DNA from: Arthrobacter sp. M4
Lineage (GTDB): Bacteria > Actinomycetota > Actinomycetes > Actinomycetales > Micrococcaceae
Length of the DNA stretch: 64,000 nt
Direction of reading: 5' to 3'
Assembly: GCF_020251205.1 (NCBI RefSeq)
Contig: NZ_JAIWYX010000002.1
Coordinates: forward strand, 248,001 to 312,000
Below, piece after piece: positions 44,881 through 57,202 of the stretch; positions within the stretch are counted from its first letter, which is position 1; every line of letters starts with the position of its first letter. Under the pieces are notes generated by a model. The model ran no database searches and was not told where the DNA came from. It worked only from the letters and a program-made list of their open reading frames with translations. Both the position numbers and the translations under genes were made by a program.

Positions 44881-47412
44881 TTATTCCGGTTGCGCCACAA
44901 GCTTCCGCAATAGCCTGGCGGTGTGGCGCACTGAAAGCCCTGGAAGGTAGGCCTGGCTAAGCGCACGACCCATGGCTGGCAGCTGGAGCGGATCGTGATA
45001 GTAGAGGTATAGCGTCCGGTAGTCCGGCTTGAACCGGGATTTGAAGCTTGCCAGCGAGCGGAAGCCATAGACGGGCTCCAGGGCGTGGCCTACCAGGTTG
45101 AGGATGCCCTTCAGCCCCTCAGCACTCAGCTCTGCCTCGCGGTCCTCCTGCGCCAGGGGCGAGCCCGACAGGGAGATCATCTCCACATTCACACGTAGTT
45201 CCAGTACCGCAGAGGCAATCAGGAACTCCATCACTCCGGGGAATGCGTCACCGCGCCGCCGCATGAAGTCAAGGGTCCAACTCACTACAGTGCCGCCGTC
45301 GAACACTGGGAGCCAACTGGTCACGCCATAAACGAACCCATGATCATCCACTGCCAGGCAGCACAGCACATCGGGGTCCATCAGTTCATCCAGCCCGCCA
45401 AGGGTGAAACCCATTTCCGGTACCGCCTTTTGGGCCGCCCATTCCTCGGAGACTTCACTGAGCTGCGTCTTAAGGTGCTGCGGTAAGTGTGTATAGCGGG
45501 CCCAAACTGCCTTCACGCCCATTTTCGCGGCCCGGTTGAGTGCTGTCCGCACGTTCTGCCATTCCTTGCCCTTGAACTCAAGGTTCCGGATGGCCAATCT
45601 CGTCTCCTGCGCCACGGGCAGCCTGTGGAAACCCCGTCCACGAAGCAAAGGCCAAAGTTCATCCGTGCACGAGTACAGGCACGGAACCAGGGCGTGGCTG
45701 GCACAGTACTCCAGGAACTCCTCGGTGGCGGACAGCCGCCGGCTCTGATCCCCGAATGGACCTCCCAGGGTCAGCGCAACGTTACCGTGCTGCTGGTAGG
45801 CGATTCCTGCGTCCTTTGTCCGGTTAAACCAATACTTGTTTGGTTCCCAAAGTGCCATCCAGGAGAGTGAATCACCGCCTTGTTTGACGAGGGCGCGCGC
45901 AGCGTGGCGGCTTTCCTCACCTGCCAAGGCCGGATGATGCCGCCGGAGGAAAAGGATCCAGACGCAAACCAGGACGATCAGCCAGAAAAGAATGCCACTC
46001 CACGCAAAGAGGAACGACTCCATCACATTCCGGTCGTCAAACACTCTCTTATAGGTGCCTGGGATCGGAACCGGCAGGTATTGGCGGGCGAGCTCAGCAG
46101 CGAGACCCATCCAGCCGCCGTCGCGGGCCAACCCACCAGCGGCAAGCCAGGACGCGCTATAGCTGCCGGCCAGCAAAAGCCAGGACCCAGCAACAACCAG
46201 CGTCACCCTTCGTCGAAGCACGGAAGCCGATTCCACCCGGAAATGTCCCCTGAAAATGAACAACAGCACCGCCAGGACCAGGGGAACCAGAACCAATGGG
46301 AGGATATGGGCAAAACCCGAGCTCAGCACGGCTGTATGCGGCCGGTTCGGATAATGGGGTATGCGCGCAAAGAGCGCCAGGTACACGGCGGATAGTGCCA
46401 CCACCGCAAGCTGAACGCCAATCGCTATCCGTACCGCCATCCGGCGTCCTCGCCGCATGCCGTCAGCACAAATCAACAGGAGAACCATCGGAACAACAGC
46501 CAGGGCAAGTCCAAGGGGCCCCGAGTAGCCCTGCCTGCCAAGCTCGAGACAGCTGGCGTCAACCGTTCCGCCGCAATTCACTTCTAGCTGGTTCAACGTC
46601 GGAAGCGGATTCACGACGACGTCGCGCAGTAGCGCCAGGGGGCCTGACGGGCTTTTTGCCACAGTTGTCAGGATCGGACCAACGGCAAAGATGCCAACGG
46701 TAAGCGACAGGAGGTTGCGGACCTCCCTGCCTGTGGATCGGTGGTGCAGGTACAGCGTGCCCTGGTCGCTTTGGATCCACCATCCCGCCGCAAGTCCTGT
46801 CACAGCCCCAAGGGCTCCCATAACGGTCTCCGCATGGCCCACATACAACACGAGCAGCAGGGCCACAGACACGACCAATGCGCGTAAGCGACGCTGCCAC
46901 AGAGTAGGAAGTAATGCGCTGGCCGACAGTCCAGCGGCAACCACAGCGGCATATGGGCCAATCAATTTGGTGCCAGTCATCGCACCCAGCCAGCCGTCGT
47001 CGCCGTAGCGAGCCAGCTGTGTGATCAGCAGGAATAGCGTGACACAAACGAACTGCCCGCCGAAGAACGCAACGGCGGCCTTGCTGGTGCCCAGCTGCCG
47101 CTCTGCCAGGCCAAGCAGGAAGAGGATCATCAATGCGGCTGACAGGTATGCCAATGGGTTCGTGGCGAAGAAGAGCGATGTCCAGATGGACCACCACTCC
47201 CCCGCTTTGAGACCGGAGAGGCTTACCCCTGCGTGGTTGAGGATCGACTCCGGCGGACCGCTCAGGAAGCTTCCCGTCACGGCGCCTACCAGCAGGAAGA
47301 CACCAAGTACCCCAAGCGTCAGCGGTGTCGAACGGAAGTGGCTGCCGGAACGCTGGACAGCGGAACGAACGACGTCGGAGACTGATACCGCGCGGTCGGT
47401 TGTTGCCGTCAT
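44881..47412 (-). CDS. Rhomboid-like membrane domain fused to DUF2156 aminoacyl-lipid synthase
   Basis: This 843-residue protein has a rhomboid-shaped N-terminal domain (about 70-212; GEWWSIWTSLFF, FLLGLAERQLG), several more helices to about residue 510, and a C-terminal DUF2156 domain (about 515-830), the GNAT-like fold of MprF-type enzymes that transfer amino acids from tRNA to lipids. The rhomboid site is lost: GxSG is replaced by GPYA (152-155). It lacks the LysRS domain of LysX. The ATG at 47412 overlaps the esterase stop as ATGA. Amino acid and lipid are not predictable. Confidence 0.82.
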   Translation of the reverse strand: MTATTDRAVSVSDVVRSAVQRSGSHFRSTPLTLGVLGVFLLVGAVTGSFLSGPPESILNHAGVSLSGLKAGEWWSIWTSLFFATNPLAYLSAALMILFLLGLAERQLGTSKAAVAFFGGQFVCVTLFLLITQLARYGDDGWLGAMTGTKLIGPYAAVVAAGLSASALLPTLWQRRLRALVVSVALLLVLYVGHAETVMGALGAVTGLAAGWWIQSDQGTLYLHHRSTGREVRNLLSLTVGIFAVGPILTTVAKSPSGPLALLRDVVVNPLPTLNQLEVNCGGTVDASCLELGRQGYSGPLGLALAVVPMVLLLICADGMRRGRRMAVRIAIGVQLAVVALSAVYLALFARIPHYPNRPHTAVLSSGFAHILPLVLVPLVLAVLLFIFRGHFRVESASVLRRRVTLVVAGSWLLLAGSYSASWLAAGGLARDGGWMGLAAELARQYLPVPIPGTYKRVFDDRNVMESFLFAWSGILFWLIVLVCVWILFLRRHHPALAGEESRHAARALVKQGGDSLSWMALWEPNKYWFNRTKDAGIAYQQHGNVALTLGGPFGDQSRRLSATEEFLEYCASHALVPCLYSCTDELWPLLRGRGFHRLPVAQETRLAIRNLEFKGKEWQNVRTALNRAAKMGVKAVWARYTHLPQHLKTQLSEVSEEWAAQKAVPEMGFTLGGLDELMDPDVLCCLAVDDHGFVYGVTSWLPVFDGGTVVSWTLDFMRRRGDAFPGVMEFLIASAVLELRVNVEMISLSGSPLAQEDREAELSAEGLKGILNLVGHALEPVYGFRSLASFKSRFKPDYRTLYLYYHDPLQLPAMGRALSQAYLPGLSVRHTARLLRKLVAQPE

Positions 47413-48704
47413 CCCTGCACTCCCCAGCGAGCGGCGAGGAAATCCAGGGCAGCCTGCATTCCCTTGGCTGGTGTTTCCCACGAGTGGCCGGCGTTGGGCA
47501 CTTGCCGGGCTTCGACGTCGAACCCGGCCTTCCTGGCAGAGTCGGCAAGCAAGTTCATGTACGCAATAAATTCGGGATCCCGGGAGCCGACCGCAAAATA
47601 CGCGGCCTTGCCGGAGAATTTCTGCTTTTCCATAACGCCCAGCGGAGTCTGCGACTCGAAAGCCGCGGTATCTTCGCCGAACGAGGCCTCGATGGTCTTG
47701 CGGCGCTCCTTGGCCAACGCAGGTTCTTTCTCACTGGAAAAAGCGAGGATTGACGGGTAGACGTCCGGATGCCTGGTCCCCATCTGCATGGCGCACGTAC
47801 CGCCGAAGGAGAAGCCACCTACCGCCCACTGTTTCGGATCCTGATCCACATCAAGCGTGCCCCGGATCCAGCTGGGTACGTCCCGGGACAGGTAGGTATC
47901 GGCACGGGCAATCTTGCTGTCCATGCACAAAGTATTTCCGTTTGGAGTTCCATTGGGGTCCACCACCACAACAACGGGAGCTACTCCCCCGTGGCGAGCT
48001 GCGAAACGGTCCATCTGTGAGCGAAGAGCGCCGCCAGTCAGCCAGTCGGCCGGAGCCCCGGGTTGGCCCGCGAAGAGCACCAGGACGGGAAGTTTTGGCC
48101 TGTTGTTCGCCAAGTATGCGGGAGGCAGGTATACAAACGCATCCCGGGCTGCAAATCCGGACTCAGTCCCCGGAATCGTGGCCTTCCTCAGGGTGCCATT
48201 CGATGGCATATCACCCGTGGCCTGCCATTGGCGGACAGTCACGGAAGTGCCTGGGCCGTGCCGTTTCAAGGAGTCTTCCAAGGGGCCAATCCGCGCCACA
48301 GCAGTCCCGGTAACGTCCGCCACTGTGTGGTTGAGGCCAAAATAGGCGTTTATCTGAACGGCACTGAGGAGTACCACTCCCGCTGCGGCCGCGATGGAAG
48401 CAACACGTCCTCGCCATGACGAACGCGGAAGGCGCAGGATTGCAAGCAGAAGGGCTGCAACCGGTGGAACCGACCATGCAAGAACTTCGCGGGGAAGTTC
48501 CTCAGGGAACGTGGAGAAGACGTAGATGAGGAGCCAATGGACCAGCCAGATAATGCCGACGGCGGCTGCGGCAGCCGCGAGAATCACGACCAGCCACATT
48601 CTGCGCCGCCTCCAGAGGAGATAGGCGGAGCCCGAGACACCGGCGGCAATCGCGAGCCACAGGACGGGTCCATCCACCAGGCTGATGTCTGAAATGAAAT
48701 CCAT
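47409..48704 (-). CDS. Membrane-anchored alpha/beta-hydrolase esterase
   Basis: This 431-residue protein has four N-terminal helices within residues 1-120, then an esterase-D/antigen-85-like hydrolase domain with nucleophile GGFSFGGTC, the late acid region and the histidine in NAGHSWETP. The catalytic domain should face outside. It is translationally coupled to the DUF2156 gene and follows the DUF2550 gene by 6 bp. A hydrolase next to an aminoacyl-lipid synthase recalls AhyD-type enzymes, which I remember as aminoacyl-lipid hydrolases; that role is inference. Another option is mycolate-like or general ester turnover. Confidence 0.82.
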   Translation of the reverse strand: MDFISDISLVDGPVLWLAIAAGVSGSAYLLWRRRRMWLVVILAAAAAAVGIIWLVHWLLIYVFSTFPEELPREVLAWSVPPVAALLLAILRLPRSSWRGRVASIAAAAGVVLLSAVQINAYFGLNHTVADVTGTAVARIGPLEDSLKRHGPGTSVTVRQWQATGDMPSNGTLRKATIPGTESGFAARDAFVYLPPAYLANNRPKLPVLVLFAGQPGAPADWLTGGALRSQMDRFAARHGGVAPVVVVVDPNGTPNGNTLCMDSKIARADTYLSRDVPSWIRGTLDVDQDPKQWAVGGFSFGGTCAMQMGTRHPDVYPSILAFSSEKEPALAKERRKTIEASFGEDTAAFESQTPLGVMEKQKFSGKAAYFAVGSRDPEFIAYMNLLADSARKAGFDVEARQVPNAGHSWETPAKGMQAALDFLAARWGVQG

Positions 48705-48710
48705 GGCTGT

Positions 48711-49142
48711 CTAGCGCCAGGTGCCGACACCGATAACCGGTCCGGCCTCGAGCCAGGATGACAACCCGGCATAAGCATCGAAATTCATGGCGAGCAGGAA
48801 GGAAGTGCCCTCGTGCCGCAGTTCGACCACTACAACGTCGGGCTGGACTTTCACCAGCTCCTCGTCAGTTGGCCTTCGCCGGCCCAGCAACTCCAGGGAG
48901 CTGCGCCGAAAGCGATGCAAGGGCCGGGGGCTCAGGGACAGGAGCCGAAACCATTCCAGCTCAGTGTCCTGATAACGACAAACCCCCATCTGCCAGCTGT
49001 TATCAGCCATGCAAATGGAGGCGTCGACCGTGCCTAGGGCGCGCCGCAGATTGAAGCGGCGCACCCCAAATAGGCACAGTGTAAAAACAAGCAACGCAAG
49101 GGCCGTTGCCAAAGCGATGAACGGAATAGCAGAATCGTCCAT
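48711..49142 (-). CDS. DUF2550 membrane protein
   Basis: This 143-residue protein has one N-terminal membrane helix (about 6-28) and a DUF2550 body (RRALGTVDASICM, WQMGVCRYQDTELEWFRLLSL). It follows atpC by 10 bp, the order known from mycobacteria (Rv1312). Function is unknown. The ATG at 49142 gives the usual start; the site upstream is weak. Confidence 0.88.
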   Translation of the reverse strand: MDDSAIPFIALATALALLVFTLCLFGVRRFNLRRALGTVDASICMADNSWQMGVCRYQDTELEWFRLLSLSPRPLHRFRRSSLELLGRRRPTDEELVKVQPDVVVVELRHEGTSFLLAMNFDAYAGLSSWLEAGPVIGVGTWR

Positions 49143-49152
49143 CAAGGTCTTG

Positions 49153-49437
49153 CTATCGGATCCCTGCTGTAGCCGCGTCGCCCAATTTGGCGTTGTCAGC
49201 AACAATGACCACACGGTTGTTGTCTACGGAGAAGAATCCACCGTCGACCTCAACGTGAATGCGGTCACCGGAAACCGGCTGGATCGCCAGCTCGCCAGCG
49301 GCCATGATGGCCAGCAGCGGCGAGTGACCCGGCAGGATTCCGATTTCACCATCAGTGGTGCGGGCCTTTACCATCTTGGCCGCGCCGGACCACACGAAGT
49401 GGTCCGCCGCGACGATTTCGACCTCGAGTTCAGCCAT
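49153..49437 (-). CDS. atpC: ATP synthase epsilon subunit
   Basis: This 94-residue subunit has an N-terminal beta-sandwich with VWSGAAKMVKARTTDGEIGILPGHSPLL and ends at NAKLGDAATAGIR. It is shorter than E. coli epsilon (about 139) because the C-terminal helical hairpin is missing or reduced, as in other actinobacteria. The start lies 1 bp after the atpD stop. Confidence 0.95.
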   Translation of the reverse strand: MAELEVEIVAADHFVWSGAAKMVKARTTDGEIGILPGHSPLLAIMAAGELAIQPVSGDRIHVEVDGGFFSVDNNRVVIVADNAKLGDAATAGIR

Positions 49438-49438
49438 G

Positions 49439-50911
<1,473 letters not shown>

Positions 50912-50973
50912 TTAGATGGCGTGGGGTTAAGTTTATCTGTTGGTGCAGGTGGCTCTCGCCGGCCGTACTCCGG

Positions 50974-51864
50974 TTAGGATGCGCTCAGGGCGTCCGCACC
51001 GGCCACGATTTCGGAAAGTTCCTGCGTGATCTCGGCCTGGCGGGCCGTGTTGCGCAGTCGCGTGTACTTCTTGATGAGTTCCGTCGCGTTGTCGCCTGCG
51101 GACTTCATCGCGCGCTGACGGGCAGCCAGCTCGGAAGCCGCGGCCTGCAGCAGAGCTGCGAAGATCCGGGATTCGATGTAGCGCGGCAGCAGCGCATCAA
51201 GCACCTGCTCGGTTTCCGGCTCGAACTCGTACAGCGGAAGCAGCTCGGACTCCGAGACTGCCCGCTCTTCGACCTCCAGCGGAAGCAAGCGAATGACGGT
51301 GGGTTCCTGGGTCACCATGGACTTGAACCGGGTGTACACAACATGGATTTCGTCCACGCCGTCTTCTGCGAAGTCAGTGGCGAATTCTTCGAGAAGGGCA
51401 TTGCCGATTTCCTGGGCGGTCTCGAACGCAGGTGCGTCCGTGCCACCGGTCCAGACCCGGGCGTATGGGCGCCCGCGGAAATCGAAGTAAGCCTGGGCTT
51501 TGCGACCCACAAGGTAGGCCTTGACTTCCTTTCCCTCTCCGCGAAGGAGCTCGATGAGGCCTTCGGCCTGCTTGATCACACTTGCGGAGTAGGATCCGGC
51601 GAGGCCGCGGTCAGAGGTGACGACCAGAACGGCGGCACGGCGGATCTGCGCCGGTTCGGTGACCAGCGGGTGATCGATTTCGCTCTGGGTCGCAACGGCA
51701 GAAACAGCGCGGGTGATGGCGTTCGCGTAGGGCAGTGACGCCGCAACGCGGGCGCGTGCCTTACCGATGCGCGAGGTAGCGATCAGTTCCATCGCCTTGA
51801 AGATCTTGCGCATCGACGTCGTCGAGCTGATCTTCTGGCGGTAGACCCGAATCTGGGCTCCCAT
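50974..51864 (-). CDS. atpG: ATP synthase gamma subunit
   Basis: This 296-residue central-stalk subunit starts with [20 protein letters not shown] and ends [20 protein letters not shown], the two coiled-coil ends of the family. AAGGATAAGA precedes the ATG at 51864. Confidence 0.97.
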   Translation of the reverse strand: MGAQIRVYRQKISSTTSMRKIFKAMELIATSRIGKARARVAASLPYANAITRAVSAVATQSEIDHPLVTEPAQIRRAAVLVVTSDRGLAGSYSASVIKQAEGLIELLRGEGKEVKAYLVGRKAQAYFDFRGRPYARVWTGGTDAPAFETAQEIGNALLEEFATDFAEDGVDEIHVVYTRFKSMVTQEPTVIRLLPLEVEERAVSESELLPLYEFEPETEQVLDALLPRYIESRIFAALLQAAASELAARQRAMKSAGDNATELIKKYTRLRNTARQAEITQELSEIVAGADALSAS

Positions 51865-51939
51865 TCTTATCCTTTCCTTAGTTCCCGACGGACGGGTGTG
51901 CCGGCAGCCGAATACGGCCGGCACACCCGGACACCGGAA

Positions 51940-53577
51940 CTAGCGCTTCTGCTTGACGATCTTTTCCTGGTCGACGTCGCTGCCCGAGATCGCTTCGTGC
52001 TCTTCGTGGCCAGCGCCGACGAGCTGGTTGTCGCCTACGCCGAAGAAGCCCTTCTTGAATTCCACAATCGAGGTCTTCAGCGCTTCCAGCGTGTCATCGT
52101 CCAGCACGTTGGTCTGGGCCAGCGTGGTCAGGATGGAGGACTTGTGCTTCAGGTGCTCAAGGAACTCGCCCTCAAAGCGGCTGATGTCTTCGACAGGAAC
52201 GTCGTCGAGGTAGCCGTTGGTGCCTGCCCAAATGGACACGACCTGGTTCTCAACCGGGAACGGCGAGTACTGGCCCTGCTTGAGCAGTTCCATAAGGCGG
52301 GCGCCACGAGTCAGCTGCTGGCGGGAGGCTGCGTCCAGGTCCGAGGCGAACATGGCGAAAGCCTGCATGTCGCGGTACTGGGCAAGGTCCAGCTTCAAGG
52401 TACCGGAGACCTTCTTCATGGACTTGACCTGGGCTGCGCCACCAACGCGGGAGACCGAAACACCAACGTCAACAGCGGGTCGCTGGTTGGCGTTGAATAG
52501 GTCGGACTGCAGGAAGATCTGGCCATCGGTGATGGAAATGACGTTGGTCGGAATGTAAGCCGAGACGTCGTTGGCCTTGGTCTCGATGATCGGCAGACCG
52601 GTCATCGAGCCTGCACCAAGGTCGTCGGAGAGCTTGGCGCAACGCTCCAGGAGGCGGGAGTGCAAGTAGAAGACGTCGCCCGGATACGCTTCGCGTCCCG
52701 GCGGGCGGCGGAGCAGCAGCGACACGGCACGGTAGGCCTCGGCCTGCTTGGACAGGTCATCGAAGATGATGAGGACGTGCTTGCCGCCGTACATCCAGTG
52801 CTGGCCGATAGCCGAACCTGCGTACGGAGCCAGGTACTTGAAGCCGGCAGGGTCCGAAGCCGGGGAAGCCACGATAGTGGTGTACTCCAGGGCGCCGTTG
52901 TCCTCCAGCGTCTGGCGAACTGCAGCGATCGTGGAAGCCTTCTGGCCGATAGCGACGTACACGCAGCGGACCTGCTTGCTGACGTCTCCGGATTCCCAGT
53001 TGGCCTTCTGGTTGATGATCGTGTCGACGGCGATAGCGGTCTTGCCGGTCTGGCGGTCACCGATGATCAGCTGGCGCTGGCCACGGCCGATAGGGATCAT
53101 GGCGTCGATGGCCTTGAGGCCGGTCTGCAGCGGCTCGTGAACCGACTTGCGCTGCGTAACACCCGGGGCCTGGAGCTCCAGGGCGCGGGTGGTCTCGGCC
53201 TTGATCTCGCCAAGGTCGTCGATGGGCTGGCCCAGCGGGTCGACTACGCGACCAAGGAAGGCGTCGCCTACGGGAACGGACAAGATCTCACCGGTGCGGT
53301 GAACTTCCTGGCCTTCTTCGATTCCGGTGAAGTCACCGAGGATGATGACACCGATTTCGCGAACGTCAAGGTTCTGGGCAAGGCCCAGGGTACCGTCTTC
53401 GAAGCGAAGAAGCTCGTTCGCCATGACCGAGGGAAGACCCTCAACACGGGCGATACCGTCACTTGCGGCGGTCACGCGACCAACCTCTACGCGTTCTGCG
53501 TTACCGGGTTCGTAAGACGCCGCGAACTCGTTCAACGCATTACGGACGTCGTCGGCGTTGATGGTCAATTCGGCCAT
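51940..53577 (-). CDS. atpA: ATP synthase alpha subunit
   Basis: This 545-residue F1 subunit has Walker [11 protein letters not shown] and the family segments [13 protein letters not shown] and [18 protein letters not shown]. It carries a C-terminal Glu/Lys-rich tail, as is common in actinobacteria. AGGGA precedes the ATG at 53577. Confidence 0.98.
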   Translation of the reverse strand: MAELTINADDVRNALNEFAASYEPGNAERVEVGRVTAASDGIARVEGLPSVMANELLRFEDGTLGLAQNLDVREIGVIILGDFTGIEEGQEVHRTGEILSVPVGDAFLGRVVDPLGQPIDDLGEIKAETTRALELQAPGVTQRKSVHEPLQTGLKAIDAMIPIGRGQRQLIIGDRQTGKTAIAVDTIINQKANWESGDVSKQVRCVYVAIGQKASTIAAVRQTLEDNGALEYTTIVASPASDPAGFKYLAPYAGSAIGQHWMYGGKHVLIIFDDLSKQAEAYRAVSLLLRRPPGREAYPGDVFYLHSRLLERCAKLSDDLGAGSMTGLPIIETKANDVSAYIPTNVISITDGQIFLQSDLFNANQRPAVDVGVSVSRVGGAAQVKSMKKVSGTLKLDLAQYRDMQAFAMFASDLDAASRQQLTRGARLMELLKQGQYSPFPVENQVVSIWAGTNGYLDDVPVEDISRFEGEFLEHLKHKSSILTTLAQTNVLDDDTLEALKTSIVEFKKGFFGVGDNQLVGAGHEEHEAISGSDVDQEKIVKQKR

Positions 53578-53658
53578 CTGCAGTCCCTGCTCTCCTGTTT
53601 CGTGATCATCGTTGTCACGATGACCGGTTTTTCTATCAGTTGGGTGGTGCCGGTCCGG

Positions 53659-54485
53659 CTAGCCGGCGAGCTGGCGGCGGAGTACGGACAACCGGGCGAC
53701 GACGGAAGCGTCCAGCACTTCGTCTCCCACCTGGACCCGGACTCCGCCGATCAGTGCGGGGTCAACACTGAAGTTGACCTTCAACTCGCGGCCGTAGAGG
53801 GCGTTCAGCCCAGCCTGCAAGCGGTCGGCCTGCTCAACCGTCAACGGACGGGTAACGCTGACGGTGGCAATCCACCGCTGCTGGCGCTTGGCTGCAAGGC
53901 TGGCGAAGTCGTCCACAAGACGCGACGGCTTGAGGCCGCGCGGGGACGACACCGCCTGGGCTATGAGAAGCTTGGCTTCCTCGCTGGCGCCAGGAACAAG
54001 CTTTTTCGCCAGAGCCGTCTTCGCTTCTGCGGAGGCGTGCGGATCCGTCAGTGCGCTCTGCACCTCGTGGCTGGAGGCAACTCTCCGGTTGAAAACAAAC
54101 AGATCGTTTTCCAGCTCTTCCAGCCCCGTAATCCCGGAGGCAGAAACTGCCGACTTGTTCTCAGCGACGGCGATGACCACCGTAGCGGCAAGAGTCTCGA
54201 GTGCATCGCCGATATCTCGTGCCGAGGCCCAGCGCATGCTGGCCAATCCGCCCGCGATTTCAACAGCATCGGCGGACACTTTGCCACCGAAAAGCTGCTG
54301 GACCAGCGCCGACTTTTCGTCTCCGCTGCGGGAAGGGTCAGTCAGGGCACGGCGCAAGCCAGCCGAGCTGTCCACCGTTCCCAGGATTCCGAAGAGTTCC
54401 GTAGCCAACTGCAGCGAGGCGGTGGGAAGCTTGGCTTCCAACTGCTCCAGCGCTGCGCTCAGCGATTCGCTCGATATACCTGCCA

Positions 54486-54486
<1 letters not shown>
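53659..54486 (-). CDS. atpH: ATP synthase delta subunit
   Basis: This 275-residue OSCP-type subunit has the C-terminal FSVDPALIGGVRVQVGDEVLD signature. It is longer than the E. coli subunit (177), as is usual in actinobacteria. The ATG shares a base with the atpF stop (TAATG). Confidence 0.96.
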
Positions 54487-55046
<560 letters not shown>

Positions 55047-55095
55047 TCACCCGTCCTATCTACTCGTGTGGTTTCGCTTGCTCTAAAGGTGTTTC

Positions 55096-55299
55096 TTAGA
55101 GAACGAAAGCGAAAACAAGACCGAGGATGGCAAGAGCTTCGGTCAGGGCCAGACCAAGGAATGCGATCGGCTGCAGCACGCGCTGAGCTTCCGGCTGACG
55201 AGCAACACCGTTGATGTAGGCAGCGAAGACGAGACCCACACCGATACCACCGCCGATTGCGGACAGACCGTAACCTACGAGGTTGAGATTGCCGTTCAT
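55096..55299 (-). CDS. atpE: ATP synthase c subunit
   Basis: This 67-residue proteolipid has two helices joined by the loop ARQPEAQ. The proton-carrying glutamate is E54 in LTEALAILG. No Na+-type S/T follows it, so proton coupling is likely. Confidence 0.97.
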   Translation of the reverse strand: MNGNLNLVGYGLSAIGGGIGVGLVFAAYINGVARQPEAQRVLQPIAFLGLALTEALAILGLVFAFVL

Positions 55300-55380
55300 T
55301 ATTTTCCTTTCAAGATGCCATGTTCAATGGCAGGTTGTTTGGGTTGCTGCTTCATCCCCGCGAGGGGAAGTCTGTTGTGA

Positions 55381-56181
55381 CTAGTGGCTGTCGGCGTGAA
55401 GTGCGCCTTCAATGTAGATGGCGGTCAGCAGGGTGAACACGTAGGCCTGCAGCACCATGATCAGCGCCTCGAGCATGTACATGGCAATTGCGCCGGCCAG
55501 TACGAGGATCGAGGTTCCCTTGAGGAGCACGTTCTCCTGCATGATCAGGTACTCGATGCCGGAACCTGCGAGCATCACAATGAGGTGGCCAGCCAGCATG
55601 GTTGCGAAGAGACGGAGGCTGTGCGTGACCGGACGAACCAGGAAGTTGGAAATGATTTCGATCGGTACGACGATCGGGAGGATGTACCACGGCACACCGG
55701 ACGGAACAGTAGCCAGCTTGAAGTACTTGAGGCCGTTCTTCCGGACGCCGATGCCGATCCAGGTCACGTAGACGATGCCGGCCAGTACGTATGCGCCGCC
55801 AACATGCGAGAAGCTGGGGAGCTGAAGAACCGGGATGGCGCCGTAGATGTTGTTCACGAGGATAAAGAAGAAGAGCGTGAACAGCAGCGGCACGTACTTC
55901 ATGAAGTCGCGGCCGCCGATGATGTCCTTGGCGATGCTGTTGCGGACAAAGCCGTATGCCATCTCACCGGCGAACTGCAGTTTGCCGGGGACCAGCTGCT
56001 GCTTGCGTGCCGCGAGGAAAAAGAAGGTTCCGATGAGGACGACAGACAGAATGACCAGCAGCATCTGCTTGGAGAATCCGTCGTGCGCACCCCAGGGCAG
56101 GATGGCCGGAAGGTGCATTTCTTCGATTCCGGGAGGGGTAAAGGTCCCTGAATCCTGGGCCGGGAGCGCAAGCGCGATCAA
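55381..56181 (-). CDS. atpB: ATP synthase a subunit
   Basis: This 266-residue subunit has the essential arginine in SLRLFATMLAGH and the C-terminal helices of the proton channel. The likely start is TTG at 56181, preceded by GAGAGGAAAC. No better ATG occurs before the conserved region except one at residue 22, which would cut the N-terminus. Confidence 0.96.
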   Translation of the reverse strand: MIALALPAQDSGTFTPPGIEEMHLPAILPWGAHDGFSKQMLLVILSVVLIGTFFFLAARKQQLVPGKLQFAGEMAYGFVRNSIAKDIIGGRDFMKYVPLLFTLFFFILVNNIYGAIPVLQLPSFSHVGGAYVLAGIVYVTWIGIGVRKNGLKYFKLATVPSGVPWYILPIVVPIEIISNFLVRPVTHSLRLFATMLAGHLIVMLAGSGIEYLIMQENVLLKGTSILVLAGAIAMYMLEALIMVLQAYVFTLLTAIYIEGALHADSH

Positions 56182-56262
56182 CGCGTTTCCTCTCTGCTGT
56201 GTCCATCATTGGGCGTTTGTCGGGAGCCGGCGGCACGCGGTGCAGCTTTGTCCCCTGTTAAG

Positions 56263-56601
56263 TTATGTGGCATTACTGTGCCCGTCCCCAGACGGACCGC
56301 TGTCTGCGTTGCCCCCAGCGGAAGAAGACTGGTGACTGGTGAGGCCATGCATATGGGAGAGATAGAACCCTCCTGCGGCTCCAAGCAGAGCGCCAAGGAG
56401 CACAAGCCAGCGGGTCCCCCACAGATTATCCAGACCCCAGCCTATCAAACTCCAGACAATGATTCCGCCAATGATATAGCTGAAGACGGCGATGCCGGCG
56501 TTGTAACCGCCATCGTTTTTCCCGCCTTCAGGATCGGCGGAACCACTGCCTTTTGCGTGGTGCTGGAAGCCCACTCCGGGCGTCTTCCTAACCTTGGGCA
56601 C
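56263..56601 (-). CDS. AtpZ-like small membrane protein
   Basis: This 112-residue protein has two helices (YNAGIAVFSYIIGGIIVWSL and WLVLLGALLGAAGGFYL) with the WGLDNLWGTRW loop of AtpZ/AtpI assembly factors. The GTG at 56601 overlaps the upstream gene by 14 bp. The tail is Ser/Gly-rich. It helps c-ring assembly or Mg2+ uptake in relatives; the role here is inferred. Confidence 0.8.
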   Translation of the reverse strand: MPKVRKTPGVGFQHHAKGSGSADPEGGKNDGGYNAGIAVFSYIIGGIIVWSLIGWGLDNLWGTRWLVLLGALLGAAGGFYLSHMHGLTSHQSSSAGGNADSGPSGDGHSNAT

Positions 56602-57079
56602 TGGGGCCGTCCTCGGTGGAAGAGGGGTCGTTGTAAATCTGCAGCCTCGCCTTGCGGAAGCCAAGGAGTTCGGCGGTCTGCCAAATGACCACGGCCGTCA
56701 CGGCACCCGCAACGAACCAGCGTCCATTCAGCCACTCGGGTCGGCCAATGGCGAAAAGCACCACGGCGAAGCCAACTACCTTGACGAAGTAGGTGGCAAC
56801 CATGATGCCGATGGCCCCGGAGGGGTTGTTGCGGCCAACAAAGTGGCCTATCAACAGGCTGATCGCAAAGAACACGATGACCAAGGCCCCGCCGCCGGCG
56901 GCAGACCACAGCCCCTCAGGACCATTCACGATGGCAGCCGCCAGTGACAGCGCCGCGAGTCCAAGCGCGGCAGCTGCAGTACTCAGGAAGAGGAGGCGTA
57001 GCCACAGCGAACGGGTAGCCGATGAAACGCCAACGCGTCGGGGATCGGACTGCTGTCCGGCGCCGGCGTTGGAGGTCAT
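56588..57079 (-). CDS. atpI: ATP synthase AtpI-like protein
   Basis: This 163-residue membrane protein has four helices and lies first in the ATP synthase operon, as atpI does in mycobacteria (Rv1303). It shows FVGRNNPSGAIGIMVATYFVKVVGF, a segment usual in actinobacterial AtpI. The ATG at 57079 has a weak ribosome site. Confidence 0.82.
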   Translation of the reverse strand: MTSNAGAGQQSDPRRVGVSSATRSLWLRLLFLSTAAAALGLAALSLAAAIVNGPEGLWSAAGGGALVIVFFAISLLIGHFVGRNNPSGAIGIMVATYFVKVVGFAVVLFAIGRPEWLNGRWFVAGAVTAVVIWQTAELLGFRKARLQIYNDPSSTEDGPSAQG

Positions 57080-57154
57080 GGGGATGCCAATCGTCGTGGC
57101 TTTGAAGCCGAGTTCTCAAGGTGGGTGCAGCGGGCGAGTGATGTCCGCCCTCAA

Positions 57155-57184
57155 ATTCTACATGAGATAGAACTGTGACGTTAA
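57155..57184 (-). promoter_or_regulatory. Predicted promoter of the atp operon
   Basis: On the minus strand, TTAACG (57179-57184) and TAGAAT (57155-57160) are separated by 18 bp and lie about 75 bp upstream of atpI. They approximate the sigma-70 consensus. Confidence 0.45.
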
Positions 57185-57202
57185 CCCAGAGACACGGGGG
57201 TG

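Noticed and set aside
44881..47412. Active rhomboid protease
   Set aside because: The GxSG serine motif is GPYA and the usual helix-6 histidine position is not conserved, so proteolysis is unlikely.
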